From Diploscapter coronatus (taxonomy: Eukaryota; Nematoda; Chromadorea; Rhabditida; Rhabditidae): 64,000 nucleotides of DNA. The translations under genes and the position numbers were made by a program. A model generated the notes under the pieces. It did not search any database. It worked only from the letters and a program-made list of their open reading frames with translations, and was not told the DNA's origin. The stretch is from the NCBI GenBank assembly GCA_964036155.1, contig OZ038422.1:57311201-57375200 (forward strand), read 5' to 3'. Positions 24,501 to 36,576 of the stretch are shown in pieces. Positions within the stretch are counted from its first letter, which is position 1, and every line of letters begins with the position of its first letter.

Positions 24501-26562
24501 TCGTTTCCATCACAAAGCAGTCGTTGGCTCGAACCCATTGAGAGGCCAGAATGGAGTGGTCCTCGAACAGAAGAGCTGTTAGGAGGGTTTGGATGGTTTC
24601 GCGGTGGGATACTACCTGAAATTGAGAACATGAATCGGGGTTTTAATGCAAACAGGATTCGACGTAATGACGGAACATAGAAAGTGAAATTGTGTAAAAA
24701 AAGGGAATTATTTCGTCATTTATGCGTTTCGTCAAATGGAGCAAGAAACATTTAGCGTTTTGCATTACGACATTTCCAAATTGCCGATGTTTAGTAACAA
24801 GACCTACCAGAAGAAATTGTGCAAAGAAGAAGAAACTCGTTTCGGACGACAGCAGAATGGCATGATTGTCTCTGCGAGGCGCGAGACTGTTCAGTAGAAG
24901 GGGAATCACGAAACGGGAGGTCACTGAATGAAGCAGAGTAATATGCATTGCATATGAACTGATTTTTAGAGAAAAATGCATGTCATTTTGGTCAAAATAC
25001 AAAGAAACCAACCTAATCCAGACAATGTTTCTGCCATTGCAGGAACCTCGAGTAATTCGGCAATGTAATGCAGTAAATCAATCAGATCATCCACCTAAAG
25101 TATCTATTATTTCAAGACGAAAATATTAGAACTGTCCAACCTTATCCCGCAACCTGTCTCGATTTGCCTGCACGTTTGCAGCCGACCGCACGAAAATGTC
25201 CAAGTCGATGGCCTGCTGAACGAGTCCATCGATCACGTCGCACAGATACAACTGAAATATGGAAAATAAGGTCGAAAGTACGACATTTGTTTTTTATCAA
25301 CAATTTTCAAAAACAGTGACTCTTCTTTATTCTACTCGCAGGAAAAATACTGGATCTTATCGAGTGGAAAAGAAGACATAATGTTTTCCCTCACAATATG
25401 ATTTTTCCTGTGGGGTGAGTTGTAAGCCATGCTTCTGAGGAATGTTTATCAAAGTCCTAACCATTATCTTTTTTTGTGTCTTTCATAACTAATTTAATTT
25501 TTTAGAAGAGGATAAGAAGAATGGAAGAAGCTAAAAATGCTTACTTTTGTAGTTTCCTTGACGAATTCGATCATGCCGTCGTCCTTTACCCGTACAATGT
25601 TGAGAATAATATTACGCACTGCTATTCTAACCTGAACAAGGATTTATGAATAAAGAAGAGAAAGGAGGAAAAATACTGACCATACTCTCGCGAGAATCGT
25701 ACAATTTCAGAGATTCGATCAGAAGGGGGAACTCGTTCGTTGACTGAAAATTTATGACCGTGAAAAAAACTTGCAAATCAAGTGGTTTTTAAAATGTAAT
25801 CCATCGCTAAATTTTATCTTTATTCGAAAGTTGATAGAACGAAATTCATACCTCGTTAAAGAAGAAGTGAATAGTGCAGGGGTTGAGTTTGAAAGACAGT
25901 GTCTTGAGGAATGAAATGTAGTAGGCCATGATCTCCTCGTTGTTCAGGTCGAATTTGTGGGAGATTATCGAATTTACGTGGTTGTTGCTCAGCAGAAAAT
26001 CTGAAAATTCGAATTTTAAATTCAACCATTCTAAATGCCTCTGATGAGAGAAAATGCCAAAAATAGAACTCACATAAAGATGTTTCGTGCTTCATGTTTT
26101 CGAAAATGATATTCAAAGTCTGGAGGAGTTGACAGTTCAGGGAGCCACTTTCCTGTTTCATAATCGACAGGAAATGGGACAGCATTTGACGTTCCAGGAA
26201 GAAACTGAAAATGGAATACTGAATTGAGGAGTTACACCATCCTAGAAACAATGAAGGAATTTCTACAGATGTATATTTTTCCTTCTTCCAAAAGATAGAA
26301 TGAAGAAGAACTCACTCAAAAACAGATCCATCGTTCTGATCGCCCCAGATGAGAATCTCCGCAATGGCCCTGAGCGCCTCCACCAACACTTTCTTGTTCG
26401 ACTCCGTCACTTTCCCGTTCTTCTCCAACACTCCGTGCAGATATCTGGAATTCGTCGATAATCGGAAGAAAATGAGAAGAAAACTTACTTGAGATATTCG
26501 AGTGAATGCGGATTCTTCGGTTTCCATAATGCGGATGAAGAGCCGCCGAAACGACGGAGCAT
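21599..26562 (-). CDS. gop-1: CLEC16A/Ema homolog
   Basis: About 21 exons from ATG 26562 to TAA 21599-21601 give roughly 870 residues. The N-terminal FPL domain is very clear: NPHSLEYLKYLHGVL, AEILIWGDQNDGSVFD, LLQTLNIIFENMKHETSLY, NNHVNSIISHKF and EEIMAYYISFLKTLSFKLN. Central and C-terminal blocks also match (LFLEWFEDEYAEF, RLPSGFEERIRT, NNSDLLSCTIV, LILVEPDSKRAGW, FLFDDHIRCMAAKQRL). The protein is a membrane-associated regulator of endosomal trafficking and mitophagy. The serine-rich tail is shorter than in vertebrates. Around 23420-23480 the frame shifts across a very short intron (31 or about 55 nt, depending on donor). A TTCAG acceptor lies 2 nt before the ATG. Confidence 0.94.
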
Positions 26563-27254
26563 CGCTGAACGGAGTGGAAAGGGGAACGAGGAGCTGCCTG
26601 AGGCACAGACTAGTCACACAGGACTGACACAGACATCGAACTGTGACTACTGGCTGATGGAGAAGGACAGCAGCTGGGACTGAAGAGGGGAAATCGAAAT
26701 TCGAGAAAGCAGCATGCAGCAGAGGGAAAATTGGCAATCTAGCGCGTAAAACACATAAAAGTGGGAGGGGCAAAAGAGCAGAAGAAAGAAGAATGTAGAT
26801 GTCGAATAGAATGAGTGAAGTGAAAAAAAAAAATCACGATTTTGCTCGAAAAAAAAAATAATTAGAAAAAATTCATATGATCGAGGTGGATGAGATGCTA
26901 GAGAAAGTTTTGAGACGAAGAACATAAAATTGAACCAGCTCAAGTTCATTCAGGAAAAGAATAAGAAACGACAAAATTTTAAAAGTCACGGCACTGCAAA
27001 GAAAAAATCGACAACGACTTTTCCATTTTGCAAAACTCATTTGTTGGCGTTCTTTTTTTTGCTTCTGCTCATTTTTCTTCGGTTCATTATCCTGAATTTT
27101 CGGACAATATTCTCTCATTCGTCCTTCTTTTGACCAATTTTCTATTAATTCTATGCATGGCTATGATATATAATTTAATGTGGGTTAATGATAAATACTG
27201 TATTTTCGGGATTTTATCAGCAAGTAATAATAAGTTATCGGAAAAGTTCGGGAT
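26563..27254. other. Spacer between the COMMD gene and gop-1
   Basis: 692 nt with A- and T-runs and no supported gene. Frames seen here on either strand lack similarity and splice logic. Confidence 0.5.
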
Positions 27255-27920
27255 CTATTTCTTCAGCTGCTTGAGCATATTTTGTGCTTCTTTGACTTTC
27301 CAGTGGAGATCTTGGAACTGGTTGACATCGCAGGTGACAGTGAATGCGTTCGAAGAGGTAGAGTCTGCCTCGAGGGCGTCCAGAGTCAGTTTCACTGTAG
27401 GGGCATTTAGTCTGCCCAGCAACATGCTCTAGAAATTCAGCTTTCTCAATAAAAAAAGAAAACTTCAAAATTGCTAACCTCAACAGTCGATCCGACTTCC
27501 CATCGAACATCAACCAGCTCTGGCGGCTGCCATTTGATGGAACGCAATTCGGATTGTAGAAGAGTTTTGTATTTCTGACAATTAACGCTATACACCTTTC
27601 TTTATTTTTACCATCTTACTCCATAAACTTCTGCTACAGCATCCGCCTCATTCTGACTACAGTAACTCGACATTTTCTTGTGAATGTCACTTTTATTCCA
27701 ATTTTCTCTGGCTGCTTCAATCATCAAAGCTCCTATGAATGCAGCTACAGAAGCATTGCCTTCGTCTAGAGGCTTTTAATAGAATTTCCATAAAACTAAA
27801 TAACTCACATTTTTCATTCTTGACAATGTGCTGCAGGACAGATTCGACTGCTTGTTTGTCGATAGGCTTCGCATTCGCGTCTATTTTCCTGTAGAGATCC
27901 TCGAATTTTGAGATCTGCAT
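27255..27920 (-). CDS. COMM domain-containing protein
   Basis: Four exons (27809-27920, 27620-27765, 27479-27574, 27255-27428) give 175 residues in phase. The C-terminal half fits the COMM domain: IKWQPPELVDVRWEVGSTV, then a strand-rich segment (PTVKLTLDALEAD) and DVNQFQDLHWKVKEAQNML, a typical ending with FQ-x-L and an amphipathic helix. The helical N-terminal half (AFIGALMIEAARENW) fits the HN domain of COMMD proteins. These proteins act in the Commander complex for endosomal recycling and in NF-kB/cullin control. Which of the ten paralogs this is cannot be told by eye; COMMD4 or COMMD5 look closest. An acceptor lies 8 nt before the ATG. Confidence 0.8.
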
Positions 27921-28303
27921 TTTTCTTTCTAAAAATGTAGATATTCTATATATAAAAAATGTTCAATTTCAATTCAATATTCATCACGAGTACAAAACTC
28001 CAAAACTATTTATCACATCAAGGAAAAAAATTTGAATTCGTTTATTATTTCAACCGAAAACGTCAAATCAACAATACGATATCCTACTTTTCTAAACATA
28101 AAACGAAAAAAACTCTTGAGCAAATGAGTGGCCTGAATCTAGAATATGAAAAAAAATATTTCAGATGTCTACTTTCAAGAAACTTTCTCCATATTCCAGA
28201 ATTTCATCAAAACAACTGCTTCTAGTCTCTATAATCTGTCTAATTTACCCGCTATGCACACGAACACATCAATTCGTGGAGATTGAAGTCATTTTGCCTT
28301 TTC
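27921..28303. other. Spacer between PAM16 and the COMMD gene
   Basis: 383 AT-rich nt with no supported gene. Confidence 0.5.
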
Positions 28304-29225
28304 CTATTCCTTGTGTTCCTTGTGAGAATCCCCCAACTGCTGTTTCTGCTCCTGTCCCTCGTCCGATTCTTTCTTTTGTTGAATTCCCAATCGTACAAAT
28401 TCTTCGTCTATCCGCTCTTTCGCTCGATAAACCTAAAAGATAAACTTGTTGACTAAAATTGGAATCTTTATTTGTCTCAACATTTTATGTTTCTGGAAAG
28501 TAATTGCATCGGAGATACACCAATATCTGCGCTTCCTTTCTGGTCATTTATGCTTTGGTAAATAAAAATAGAAATGACTTTTCGTTTTTGAAATTTCAAA
28601 AAGTATTGCCGCACACTCGTTGACATTTATCACTTATGAAACGAAATATCTTATCATTCTAGTTTCAAAAATGATTATTTCAATTTTAAAAGTCTTACCT
28701 TGGACTGCAGATAGAAAGACCCTCCCTTGGCCTTGTCATTGACAGCAAACAGCTGGTCGTATCGTTTCTGCACCTCTTCTGGACTCAGCGGGGTTGATAC
28801 GTTCAGAATTTGGATTGATTCCTGCAATAAATAACAATCAGAAAATGAACAACTGGAATGAAATCGAACCTCGAGTGAGATTCCGAGTTTGGCATTGCTG
28901 GTTGCACTCTGCTGTGCCTCACTCGCTGTCTGCCCCGTCTTCTCCGCATGTCGAGTTGCTGCGTGCTGACTTTCTGAAAAGTTGTTATCATCGTTCAGAA
29001 ATTTAAAAAAAAAATCTTTTATCCATTTTCATGATATCTACCACGAAACATTTTTACAGATAAAAATGAATAAGAAACTGCTCACGTTTCAATTCCTCCC
29101 TGACTGCTTTTGTCAACGCCTTTCCAAGTGCTTCTCCAGCAGCCAAAACGACCTGAAATCAACAAATTGAATAATCATCTAAATAATAAATTGGTCTTCA
29201 CCTTGACTGCGTGTTTCCAAGGCAT
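28304..29225 (-). CDS. pam16: PAM16/Magmas (TIM16), mitochondrial import motor subunit
   Basis: Five exons (29202-29225, 29086-29152, 28870-28973, 28699-28821, 28304-28432) give 148 residues. The start [20 protein letters not shown] and the degenerate J domain ([50 protein letters not shown]) are diagnostic. PAM16 binds PAM18 and holds back its stimulation of mtHsp70 in the TIM23 import motor on the matrix side of the inner membrane. The typical HPD of J proteins is absent, as expected for this family. The C-terminal tail is Gln/Glu/Lys-rich. A TTTTCAG acceptor lies 28 nt before the ATG; the gene begins 176 nt after the MRM2 stop. Confidence 0.96.
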
Positions 29226-29401
29226 CTCACTACTCTTTTACTAAATTGAGTATCTGAAAACTTTAAAAATTAAGTAAGGAAAGAACTTGATCTAAAAAGA
29301 AAAATATGATCACGGTATATAACCGATTCTCTGATATTCATAATCCAAATTTAGTAAAAATTTGAAAATTTTATTCACTAATGACACTTCTAAATAATAT
29401 C

Positions 29402-30763
29402 CTAATGTTTGGGTTGTTCTGCCGATTTTGTCCTATTTCTGGCCCGTTTTTGATTGTCCTGGTTAGCCGGATTTGTGCAATAGATGTATATTTCCGAGCT
29501 GCTCTCCCTGTAATAATACTCTGAGTTATTTAAATTCATAGTCAAATTTCACGCAGAGATAAAGTTTATTATGAATATTGTACCTGGAAGCGCCCGGCTT
29601 GAGGATTCGGATCTTCGAGAACCGTTGCCTCAATTCGTTCAGAAACTGCTGCGTCTCTTGGCCATCGAACAGTTTGCACATGAAAATGCCGTTCGAGGCC
29701 AGTTCTATGGAAGGGGGAGAGGCCGGATCGAGTGGATGAAACAGACGGTATACCGTGCGGAGCAGCTGAATCAGACGCAGGTTGTCGATCGATGTGTCGC
29801 CTGAAATCCACCTGGCAATTAAAACTCTACGACGTGATTTCTATCAAGTGACGTAATGTCTTTCTGGAAAAATACTCTATATCGCTTGGCAAAAATCACT
29901 CATTCATTTTTTGAAAACCACTCCGTTATTGCGCTCTATTGTTTCGTCACTCTATAAAAAGTTAATTGTCAATCCAGCCTCATTGCATTTTGAAAGAAAG
30001 GTTTCAGCAACGTTTTAAAATTGTGAAATTTCTAAAGATAATATTATTGACAAATTTGGAATAAATAAATAAATGGAGAAGGATGAAATTTGAAACTAAC
30101 CAACAGGGTTATGTGCCATGTCGCTCAGAATTATGTCCACTTTTCGGTTGTTCAGTTTATTCCGAATTTTCTGATGCACTTCAGGAGAGGTGATATCAGA
30201 TTCTCCCATAATATCTGCACCAGGAATTGGAAGGAGATGCTGAAATGGGAAATAACAACAATAAAACCAGGCACTTTTATTCAAATTCTACCTGCAAATC
30301 AACTCCAATCAGATATCCCGAGTTGCCCTCCTCTTTCGGCCACAATTTGCATCGTTCGACCACAACTTGAGACCACGAACCAGGCGCGCAGCCTATATCC
30401 AGAATCACCTTGTCTGAAATTAATCAAATTATTATTTTGCGGCAAAAAGTAAAAAATAAATCAAATAAGTGTTTTCGAAATAGGAAAATGTTCGAAAATG
30501 AAAATACTTACTTGGTTTCAGGAACTTCAATTTATCGTCCATCTCCAAGAGTTTGAATGCGCTTCGCGCTCGATAGGAGTGAGTCCGAGCCAGAACGCAG
30601 TAGGGATCCTTCATCTGTCTGGCCATGTATCTGAAAATCGAATGATAGCATTTAAAGTCTTGAATAATAATCACTCGCTTTTCCACTTCTTTCCTCGATG
30701 CAAATCGTATTTGCTCTCGAATGATTGGCTGCAGCAGCCTGCTCGTGGATGGCACAAGAACAT
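29402..30763 (-). CDS. mrm2: Mitochondrial rRNA 2'-O-methyltransferase (FtsJ/MRM2 family)
   Basis: Six exons (30675-30763, 30512-30630, 30292-30413, 30101-30239, 29584-29800, 29402-29507) give 263 residues. Visible: the N-terminal substrate part SYRARSAFKLLEMDDKL with the catalytic lysine, the SAM-binding motif VILDIGCAPGSWSQVV, VDIILSDMAHNP with the catalytic Asp, ASNGIFMCKLFDG with the second Lys, and ESSSEIYIY with the Glu: the K-D-K-E set of RrmJ-like enzymes. The shape matches the mitochondrial MRM2 branch (modifies U1369 of large-subunit rRNA in human). The start at 30763 keeps the frame into SEYMARQMKDPY; another ATG at 30770 is out of this frame. A TTTAG acceptor lies 18 nt upstream. 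Confidence 0.93.
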
Positions 30764-31007
30764 TGAGCATTTCTAGCGAACCTAAACAATCAAAACCTTT
30801 TAACAAATCCAAGCTTAAAAATATTTCTTGAGTTATAAAACTCTATAATTTCATGAATTGTTCTCATAAAAAATACTTTTAAAATCTTTATCCCGTATTC
30901 AGATTCAGATACAACGATAGAATGGCAATCTAATCGGCTAATAAATACACAACTTATATCACTGGATTGTACAAATCAGTTTGCAATTCGAAACGAAATA
31001 AGTGAAC

Positions 31008-31791
31008 CTATTCGCGGACGGAGAGACACTGGTCGATTGCGTTTATGAGGCTCTCATTCTCCAACGCAGCTGCAACTCGTTCCTGCAAATAAATTCTTTT
31101 TAAAATGAGACATTTCAAATTCTACCTTATCAGCCAACTGTCTGTTGATCGCCTCTTCTGTGTTGTGCGAGCCGGGAGTTATTGAAACTCGAAACTGAAA
31201 GAATAAGTTTAGTTGAATTGCAATTAACGTAATCAGCAAGTTTCAGATGAGCCATGAATAAACATAAAAAAAATACCTTGACTTTAGAGTGCAAAGAACG
31301 CATCAGTTTGACTCGAATCGACAACCCAATGAGAGTTGCCATGCTGCAGTGGGGAATCGTGGGCGTAAATTGCACCTGAAACAAGTTTTCCATTAATCAA
31401 AACATAATACAAATTTAAATGGGTGCAGTTTCGAAAGGATAAACAAATCGTTGTATAAATTCATGACTGCTTTTGACGATTGAATGTCGAACGAAACAAG
31501 GAACAACCTCGACGTAAGTCTCCTTAGGCTCATTATGAACTTGAATGAGCTCCTCCTGCACGACATTGAGCTGCTCGAGAGTGTAGGGATGTTCGGGGTC
31601 GTTGATGTCTCTGATCAGGTCGAATATCTCCCACGCATCGATCGGGTCCTCCACGTTTTCGTCCCTGAAACTCAACTTCTTCTTCGTCATTCCAACCAGT
31701 TCACCCACATTTCTTCTTTAGTTTTCGGCCGCTCCCTCGGCTTCGTGTTGTACAGAGTCGGGGCAACGTTGTCCAAACGTTCGTTGCCCAT
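31008..31791 (-). CDS. ciao2b: MIP18-family Fe-S cluster assembly protein (CIAO2B/FAM96B)
   Basis: Five exons (31709-31791, 31508-31664, 31277-31375, 31126-31194, 31008-31082) give 160 residues. Strong family blocks: [53 protein letters not shown] with the reactive cysteine, [20 protein letters not shown] and [14 protein letters not shown]2B works in the CIA targeting complex with MMS19 and CIAO1, delivering Fe-S clusters to cytosolic and nuclear proteins. Intron 1 is only 44 nt. The protein is typical in length. It is the first gene of the same-strand block that runs to gro-1; no obvious strong acceptor adjoins its ATG. Confidence 0.96.
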
Positions 31792-32622
31792 CTTCAATCC
31801 AAAAGTCGTCAAATTAGTGCAAAAAATGAATAAAAACAAGATTATTTAGAGAAAAAATACAAATTTGAACCAATGATGTAATAGACACTGAAGGAGCAAG
31901 GAAACGCGTAAACGTAGGGTTATAAGCGTAGCTAGCAAAGTTAATTTTTTCTAAAGAAGGATTATTGAAAATTTCGAGATTTATCGGCATTTCATAATAC
32001 ATAGAAAATCTTATTAGTTTATGATTCAGAATATTGATGATTATGCAAATCGACATGATTTTGTGCAAATTAGATTTAAAAATATCATAACTAAAAGCCA
32101 TTCCACGAATAGTTGGAACAAGGCCTAGACAATTACAAAGTGTCTCGGATTTAAACCAAACTTATATGGTGGATACACTCATGAGCCCTAATCACAAAAA
32201 TGGAGAGACCAGGCCTACGAGGAGGTTGAAGTGCATATTTTCGAGGGGTGTGTTAGCATAAGTTGATCAATTTTTATTGTTTTTCTTGAATTTATTCAAC
32301 TGTATTTAAATGAACAAATTAAATTTTCTGGTAATTAAATTTTCGCAAACAATGGAGAGTAAATGACAGGACCAGGGCTGTCTGAAGTTCCAAAAAATCG
32401 AATTTTAACTTAGCTTGAACTGAGCTGAACTTCTAGACAGTTTGAGGTTCAGTTCAGTTCGTACAACCTTGATTAAAAGGAATATTTATTCCAGTCACAA
32501 CTATCCCTCATCACTTCTGGATGTCTTCAAAAGCTGTCTGTATCATGTGCATTGAAAATTATCATTTCACATTTTATTGAATGAAATTTCTATATGGAAT
32601 CTGAGATTATTATAACCAAGTC
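31792..32622. other. Region upstream of the CIAO2B-gro-1 block
   Basis: 831 AT-rich nt with no supported gene. As the sequence 5' of the first gene in a putative operon, it is the likely place of the main promoter. Its distal part (about 32470-32622) is shared with the 3' flank of the F-box/kelch copy at 57.5 kb. Confidence 0.5.
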
Positions 32623-33876
32623 TTATTTTATGTTAATTTTTCCGACTTCACGCCATTTATTCGTTTGTGGATCGTATTCCTCGATTGAATCACAATAATT
32701 TTTCATATAGTGTTTTTGAAATCTAAGTTAACAAATATTTCGTATAAAAATATGCAAAATCTCAGCCCACCCTCCGATTGCATACAATTTTCTATTCGCA
32801 GCAACAAGCGAATGAAAATGTCTTTCATAATTCATATCTGCGATTTGAGAAATTCGACTGTTAACTGGAGCTGAGGGGTCGAAACACAGGCAGGATTTCA
32901 ATGCTCTTCCACCACTAAATATATAATGATACACTATTTATCATACAAAATTAACGACTAGTATCCTCCAGTTATGTAAATTTTCCCATTTAACGATGCA
33001 ATTCCGAAAGAAAAGTGTTTTTCTGGAATCTCTCCCATTTCAATCCATTCTCGTTCATCGTCTGATAATCGACGTATCTTATTACTTTTCCATCCATCAA
33101 TAACTGAATATTCATAATTACAATGATGAATATGCTATAATGTGACAGTATAAAACTCCATCGCATGTTATTGCTGGAAGATCATTAATTTCAAGAGGAA
33201 ATGTAGGTCCTGGTTGCCATTTTCCATTCATTAAAACCTGAATAAATTATTTCATGGACTTTCATTCCATCTTCTTACATCAACTCGATTCTTATAGTCT
33301 CCACCCAAATAATACAATTTGTCTTTGAAACAAGCCACAGATGCCCAGCGACGCCATTTAGGAGGATCTGGTCCTGCAAATAATGCAATAAAATTAAACC
33401 AATCTATTGACTTGTGTAATGTTACCTCTAGTGATTTGTCGAGTATTCAGATCAAAAATTTCAAACTTGGGTTCCACATAGCGGAAGTTTAATGCAAAAA
33501 TCTAAAATTTACAAAATTGACAATGGCAAATAAAATAATCTACCTTATCTTTTGTAGCTGCTACTCCATATGATGATAAATAATTAGTAAATCTTCCAAT
33601 CTGCTCAACAGAATTAGTATGCGAATCAAACAGGCAAACTCTTCCTTCCCAAATTTCGTCGTTTTTATAATGCACTAAATACTAGAACTAACTTTCGAAA
33701 ATACAACCGAATATTTTCCTACGATAGAATAAAATTTTTCCCTCGAGCACTATCGGCAGATATTTCTTGGTTATTTGCATCATCCGTTTATTAGTCCAGG
33801 CCAATTGTTCCAGATCTTGGTATTCGGGATATTCGCAGATCAATAATATAATTTCGACCGGTAAATTGGCTAGCAT
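32623..33876 (-). CDS. F-box/kelch-repeat protein, isolated copy A
   Basis: ATG 33876 opens an F-box (MLANLPVEIILLICEYPEY, then LAWTNKRMM), followed by exons encoding kelch blades: EGRVCLFDS, KLYYLGGDYKN, GKIYITGG and KLYAIGG, ending NKWREVGKINIK at TAA 32623. F-box proteins recruit substrates to SCF ubiquitin ligases and kelch propellers bind the substrate; F-box plus kelch is common in plants and less so in animals. Introns are 40-60 nt. Intron 1 (C|GTAGGA to TATTTAG, about 50 nt) keeps codon phase. It is a paralog of the genes at 57.7-64 kb, sharing flanks from about 32470 to 34056. Its target is unknown. Confidence 0.85.
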
Positions 33877-34745
33877 CTTTGCTAAGAGACCTAAACAGTC
33901 ATCATAGTACTATTTAAAAATGGAAACAGTAAAAGAGTATTGATTGAATGAGAAGATCTGGAATTAATGAGTTTGAAATTGATCATTGAAGAAAGAAGAA
34001 CGAAACTACTAAATTGATGTTTCACAATTTTATCAGACTAAAAATCGATTCCTAAACATGGTTTATCACTTAAAAGTGAATGTCACTAAAGTAGGGTCCC
34101 AAGCTTCGCCCTCTGCAAATGCGCGGTATGTAAACAAAAATAGTATTGAGGAAACCCTCAAAATTAGGAAAAGCAAGTCATGTTTAGAGTGTTAGTCATA
34201 AAAAGGCATAGTCTAGATCGACGATAAACCTTCTGAAATGGTTCTGTGCCAAAAATCAGCTCGAAATTTGAAGTTTGCAAAAATGTGTTAATTTTTGGAT
34301 CCGGCAAAATGGTAGCTATATATCAATCCAAAACGATTTTTATTTTATTTTTTCCCCAAAAATCTTAGACTAAATGCGTTATTCTGAAAAAAAACGATAA
34401 CTGAAGAATTTTGACTTCGTAATCCAGCTTGCGCTATCTAACTATATCTCATCAACAATCCAATTCCTCCGAATATCCAGCAAGTTGCATGAGGAAATCT
34501 GCTCTCGACCTGTGCTCCCTCCCTCATTTCTGTCATGCCGCCATGCCACTGTCTGTCTGTGTGCTGCTGCCCTTCTCTCCTACTCTTCTCTTCTCCAGGT
34601 CAAATGCGGGTCAGCATTCGACCATTCTCCTTATTATCCAGGCCAATCTAACACTATCTTTGCTGCTCAAATTTGTCCAATCTACCCACGACCATTCCCC
34701 ATTTTGTGCTCGTGATTGTCTATTCGAAATTGTAAAGCTGAACTA
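33877..34745. other. Intergenic, between divergent F-box copy A and the zinc-finger gene
   Basis: No supported gene. The first 180 nt are homologous to the leader region of F-box copy B; then comes a copy of a dispersed repeat (34098-34290); the last part (34440-34740) is pyrimidine-rich promoter-like sequence. Confidence 0.5.
34098..34290 (+). repeat. Dispersed repeat, copy 1
   Basis: Shares with 47196-47400 and the reverse complement of 53345-53545 a core reading ATCGACGATAAACC followed by TGAAATGGTT-like and CCAAAAATCAG-like blocks, plus an upstream CCCTCTGCAA-type block. Diverged, so an old family. Confidence 0.6.
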
Positions 34746-36075
34746 ATGGATTCCGATTCTCTATCTCCATCCCTATCCAAACTTCTTTCAGCTCCGCCTA
34801 ATATTCAACCTATCAAAGTGAGTTTGAACTTTTTATGACATATTGAAAGAAAGAAAACATAGATAAAACAATTTTTTTCTCTAAGTAGTAATTTCATTGT
34901 TTTTTAACCAAATCTTCAAGATGTTATGATATCACTTTTCACTCTCAATAAAATGAGAACAAAATATTCAATAATCCAAAATTAGCTATTCAAGATTATA
35001 TATTGTATAAATAAGTAAATGTGGATGATGATTTTTTCATTCATTTTAGGTCGAGGAATCGATGATACCTAATCGACTAAGTGAAGCTTCGGCTGAGCCA
35101 TCAGCATTTCCTCTAGCAGCAGCTGCTCTGCCTTCAACTTCATCCCCTCTGCTGCCAACCCTTCTTCCACTTCCCCTTCTCCTCAACCTCACGAATTCTG
35201 CATCTGCGTTCGATCCAACAACGCTCTATCTCCAGTCACTCCTTCTAGGCGAATTCATCAAGCAGCAGACAGAGAATTGCAATGTAATTCTCAACACCTT
35301 GCAAGGTTCGATAGAAGAAATATATCAAGAACTAGAATGATTGTTCATTTCCAGCAAAATCTATGATCTCTTCCCCTTCAACATCTGTGCAACCGAGTCC
35401 CACTGAAATTCCAAAGAATTCACCATCCTTTCCTCGGAAAGCTGAAAAGAGCAAAACAGATAAGGCCAAGAACTATCCCTGCATTGTCTGTGTCGTTTGT
35501 AAAGAGAAGATCTGTGCTCGAAGCAGGTAGGTACAAGAATAACGGCGTTTTCAGCAATACCCATCATTTTATCAATTTTTCCAAGAATCACGGGGTCAAG
35601 ATTCCCAAATGATATGTATTCTAAATTCAGACGGCTGCACATTGAAGCTCACTTCTCATATCAGCCCCATTCCTGCAGTGTCTGTGGATTCGCTGCTAGG
35701 AAGTCCATCATTGTGCAGCTTCATGTCAATAAAATGCACAGAGGAAATGGACAAGTCATCACGAAAGTCGACGAGAAAATCGAAGCAGAGTTAGTCAAGC
35801 GGACTGAATTGCAGAGTGAAATATCCGCCAATTTTAGGGTTGAAAGATTATCATCTTTATCACAAAGGTTGGCATATAGTCAGGATCTGGGAACATATGA
35901 TGTGAAGGAGAATGAAGTTGCATCTGATTTAAAAGTACGAAGAGGACTTGGACAATTTTTAACTTATTATCTTAATTTAGATTCGCCCTCTGAAGAATCG
36001 AAATTCTTCAGTTCCCTCGTCTACCGTATTCGAGAAGAAGTGGTGATGGCTGTTGATTTTGAAACTAAATCTTAA
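34746..36075 (+). CDS. C2H2-type zinc-finger protein
   Basis: Four exons (34746-34817, 35050-35305, 35355-35526, 35631-36075) give 314 residues with consistent phase. The N-terminal half is low in complexity: Ser/Pro/Leu-rich with an LLPTLLPLPLLL run. The central part has two fingers: YPCIVCVVCKEKIC...RRLHIEAH (irregular) and HSCSVCGFAARKSIIVQLHV with NKMH, a standard C-x2-C-x12-H-x4-H finger. The C-terminal 120 residues are charged and helical with no recognised domain. A nuclear DNA- or RNA-binding role is likely, but no specific ortholog is recognised. It is divergent from F-box copy A. Confidence 0.8.
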
Positions 36076-36576
36076 AATAAATGTTTATCTGCTCATGAAG
36101 TGAAACAGAAACAGTGAAATGGAATGCATGGCATGAATGAATGCAGTAAACAAGTATGCAGTGAAGAAGTTTCACTTGTTCAAACCGTCCCATTATTCTC
36201 TCCTTTCTCGTCTGTTTCTGTTTCTGTTTGTCTCTGTCTCATCCCTTTCTTTTCTCTAGCATTGTCCCTAAATCCTTTCTTTTCGAAGGATTGCAGGGAT
36301 AATGAGGGCAGGGCAGAGAGAGAGCGGCTATGGCTCGGAGTTCAAGTCTTCTGGGCGATTTCCGCGTGCAGAAGAAGGTGAATGAGAATGGAGAAAGGGA
36401 AAGAGAAGACAGCCTGTAAGGGGTGGGACAGGTGGATCTCGTCTTCCAACTGCAGCTGAGTCTCCTGACCAGTCTGTCCTCGGCCCGTCCGACATCGAAC
36501 ACCTCAGTCAGTAGCCACTACTAGTCACACTCCCTCAGCGTCACTCTCGAGACGTCTCTCCCAATTCGGCTAATCC
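36076..36576. other. Spacer before the PAN-domain gene
   Basis: 501 nt with GA- and TC-rich patches; no supported gene. It should hold the zinc-finger 3' UTR and the PAN gene promoter. Confidence 0.5.
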
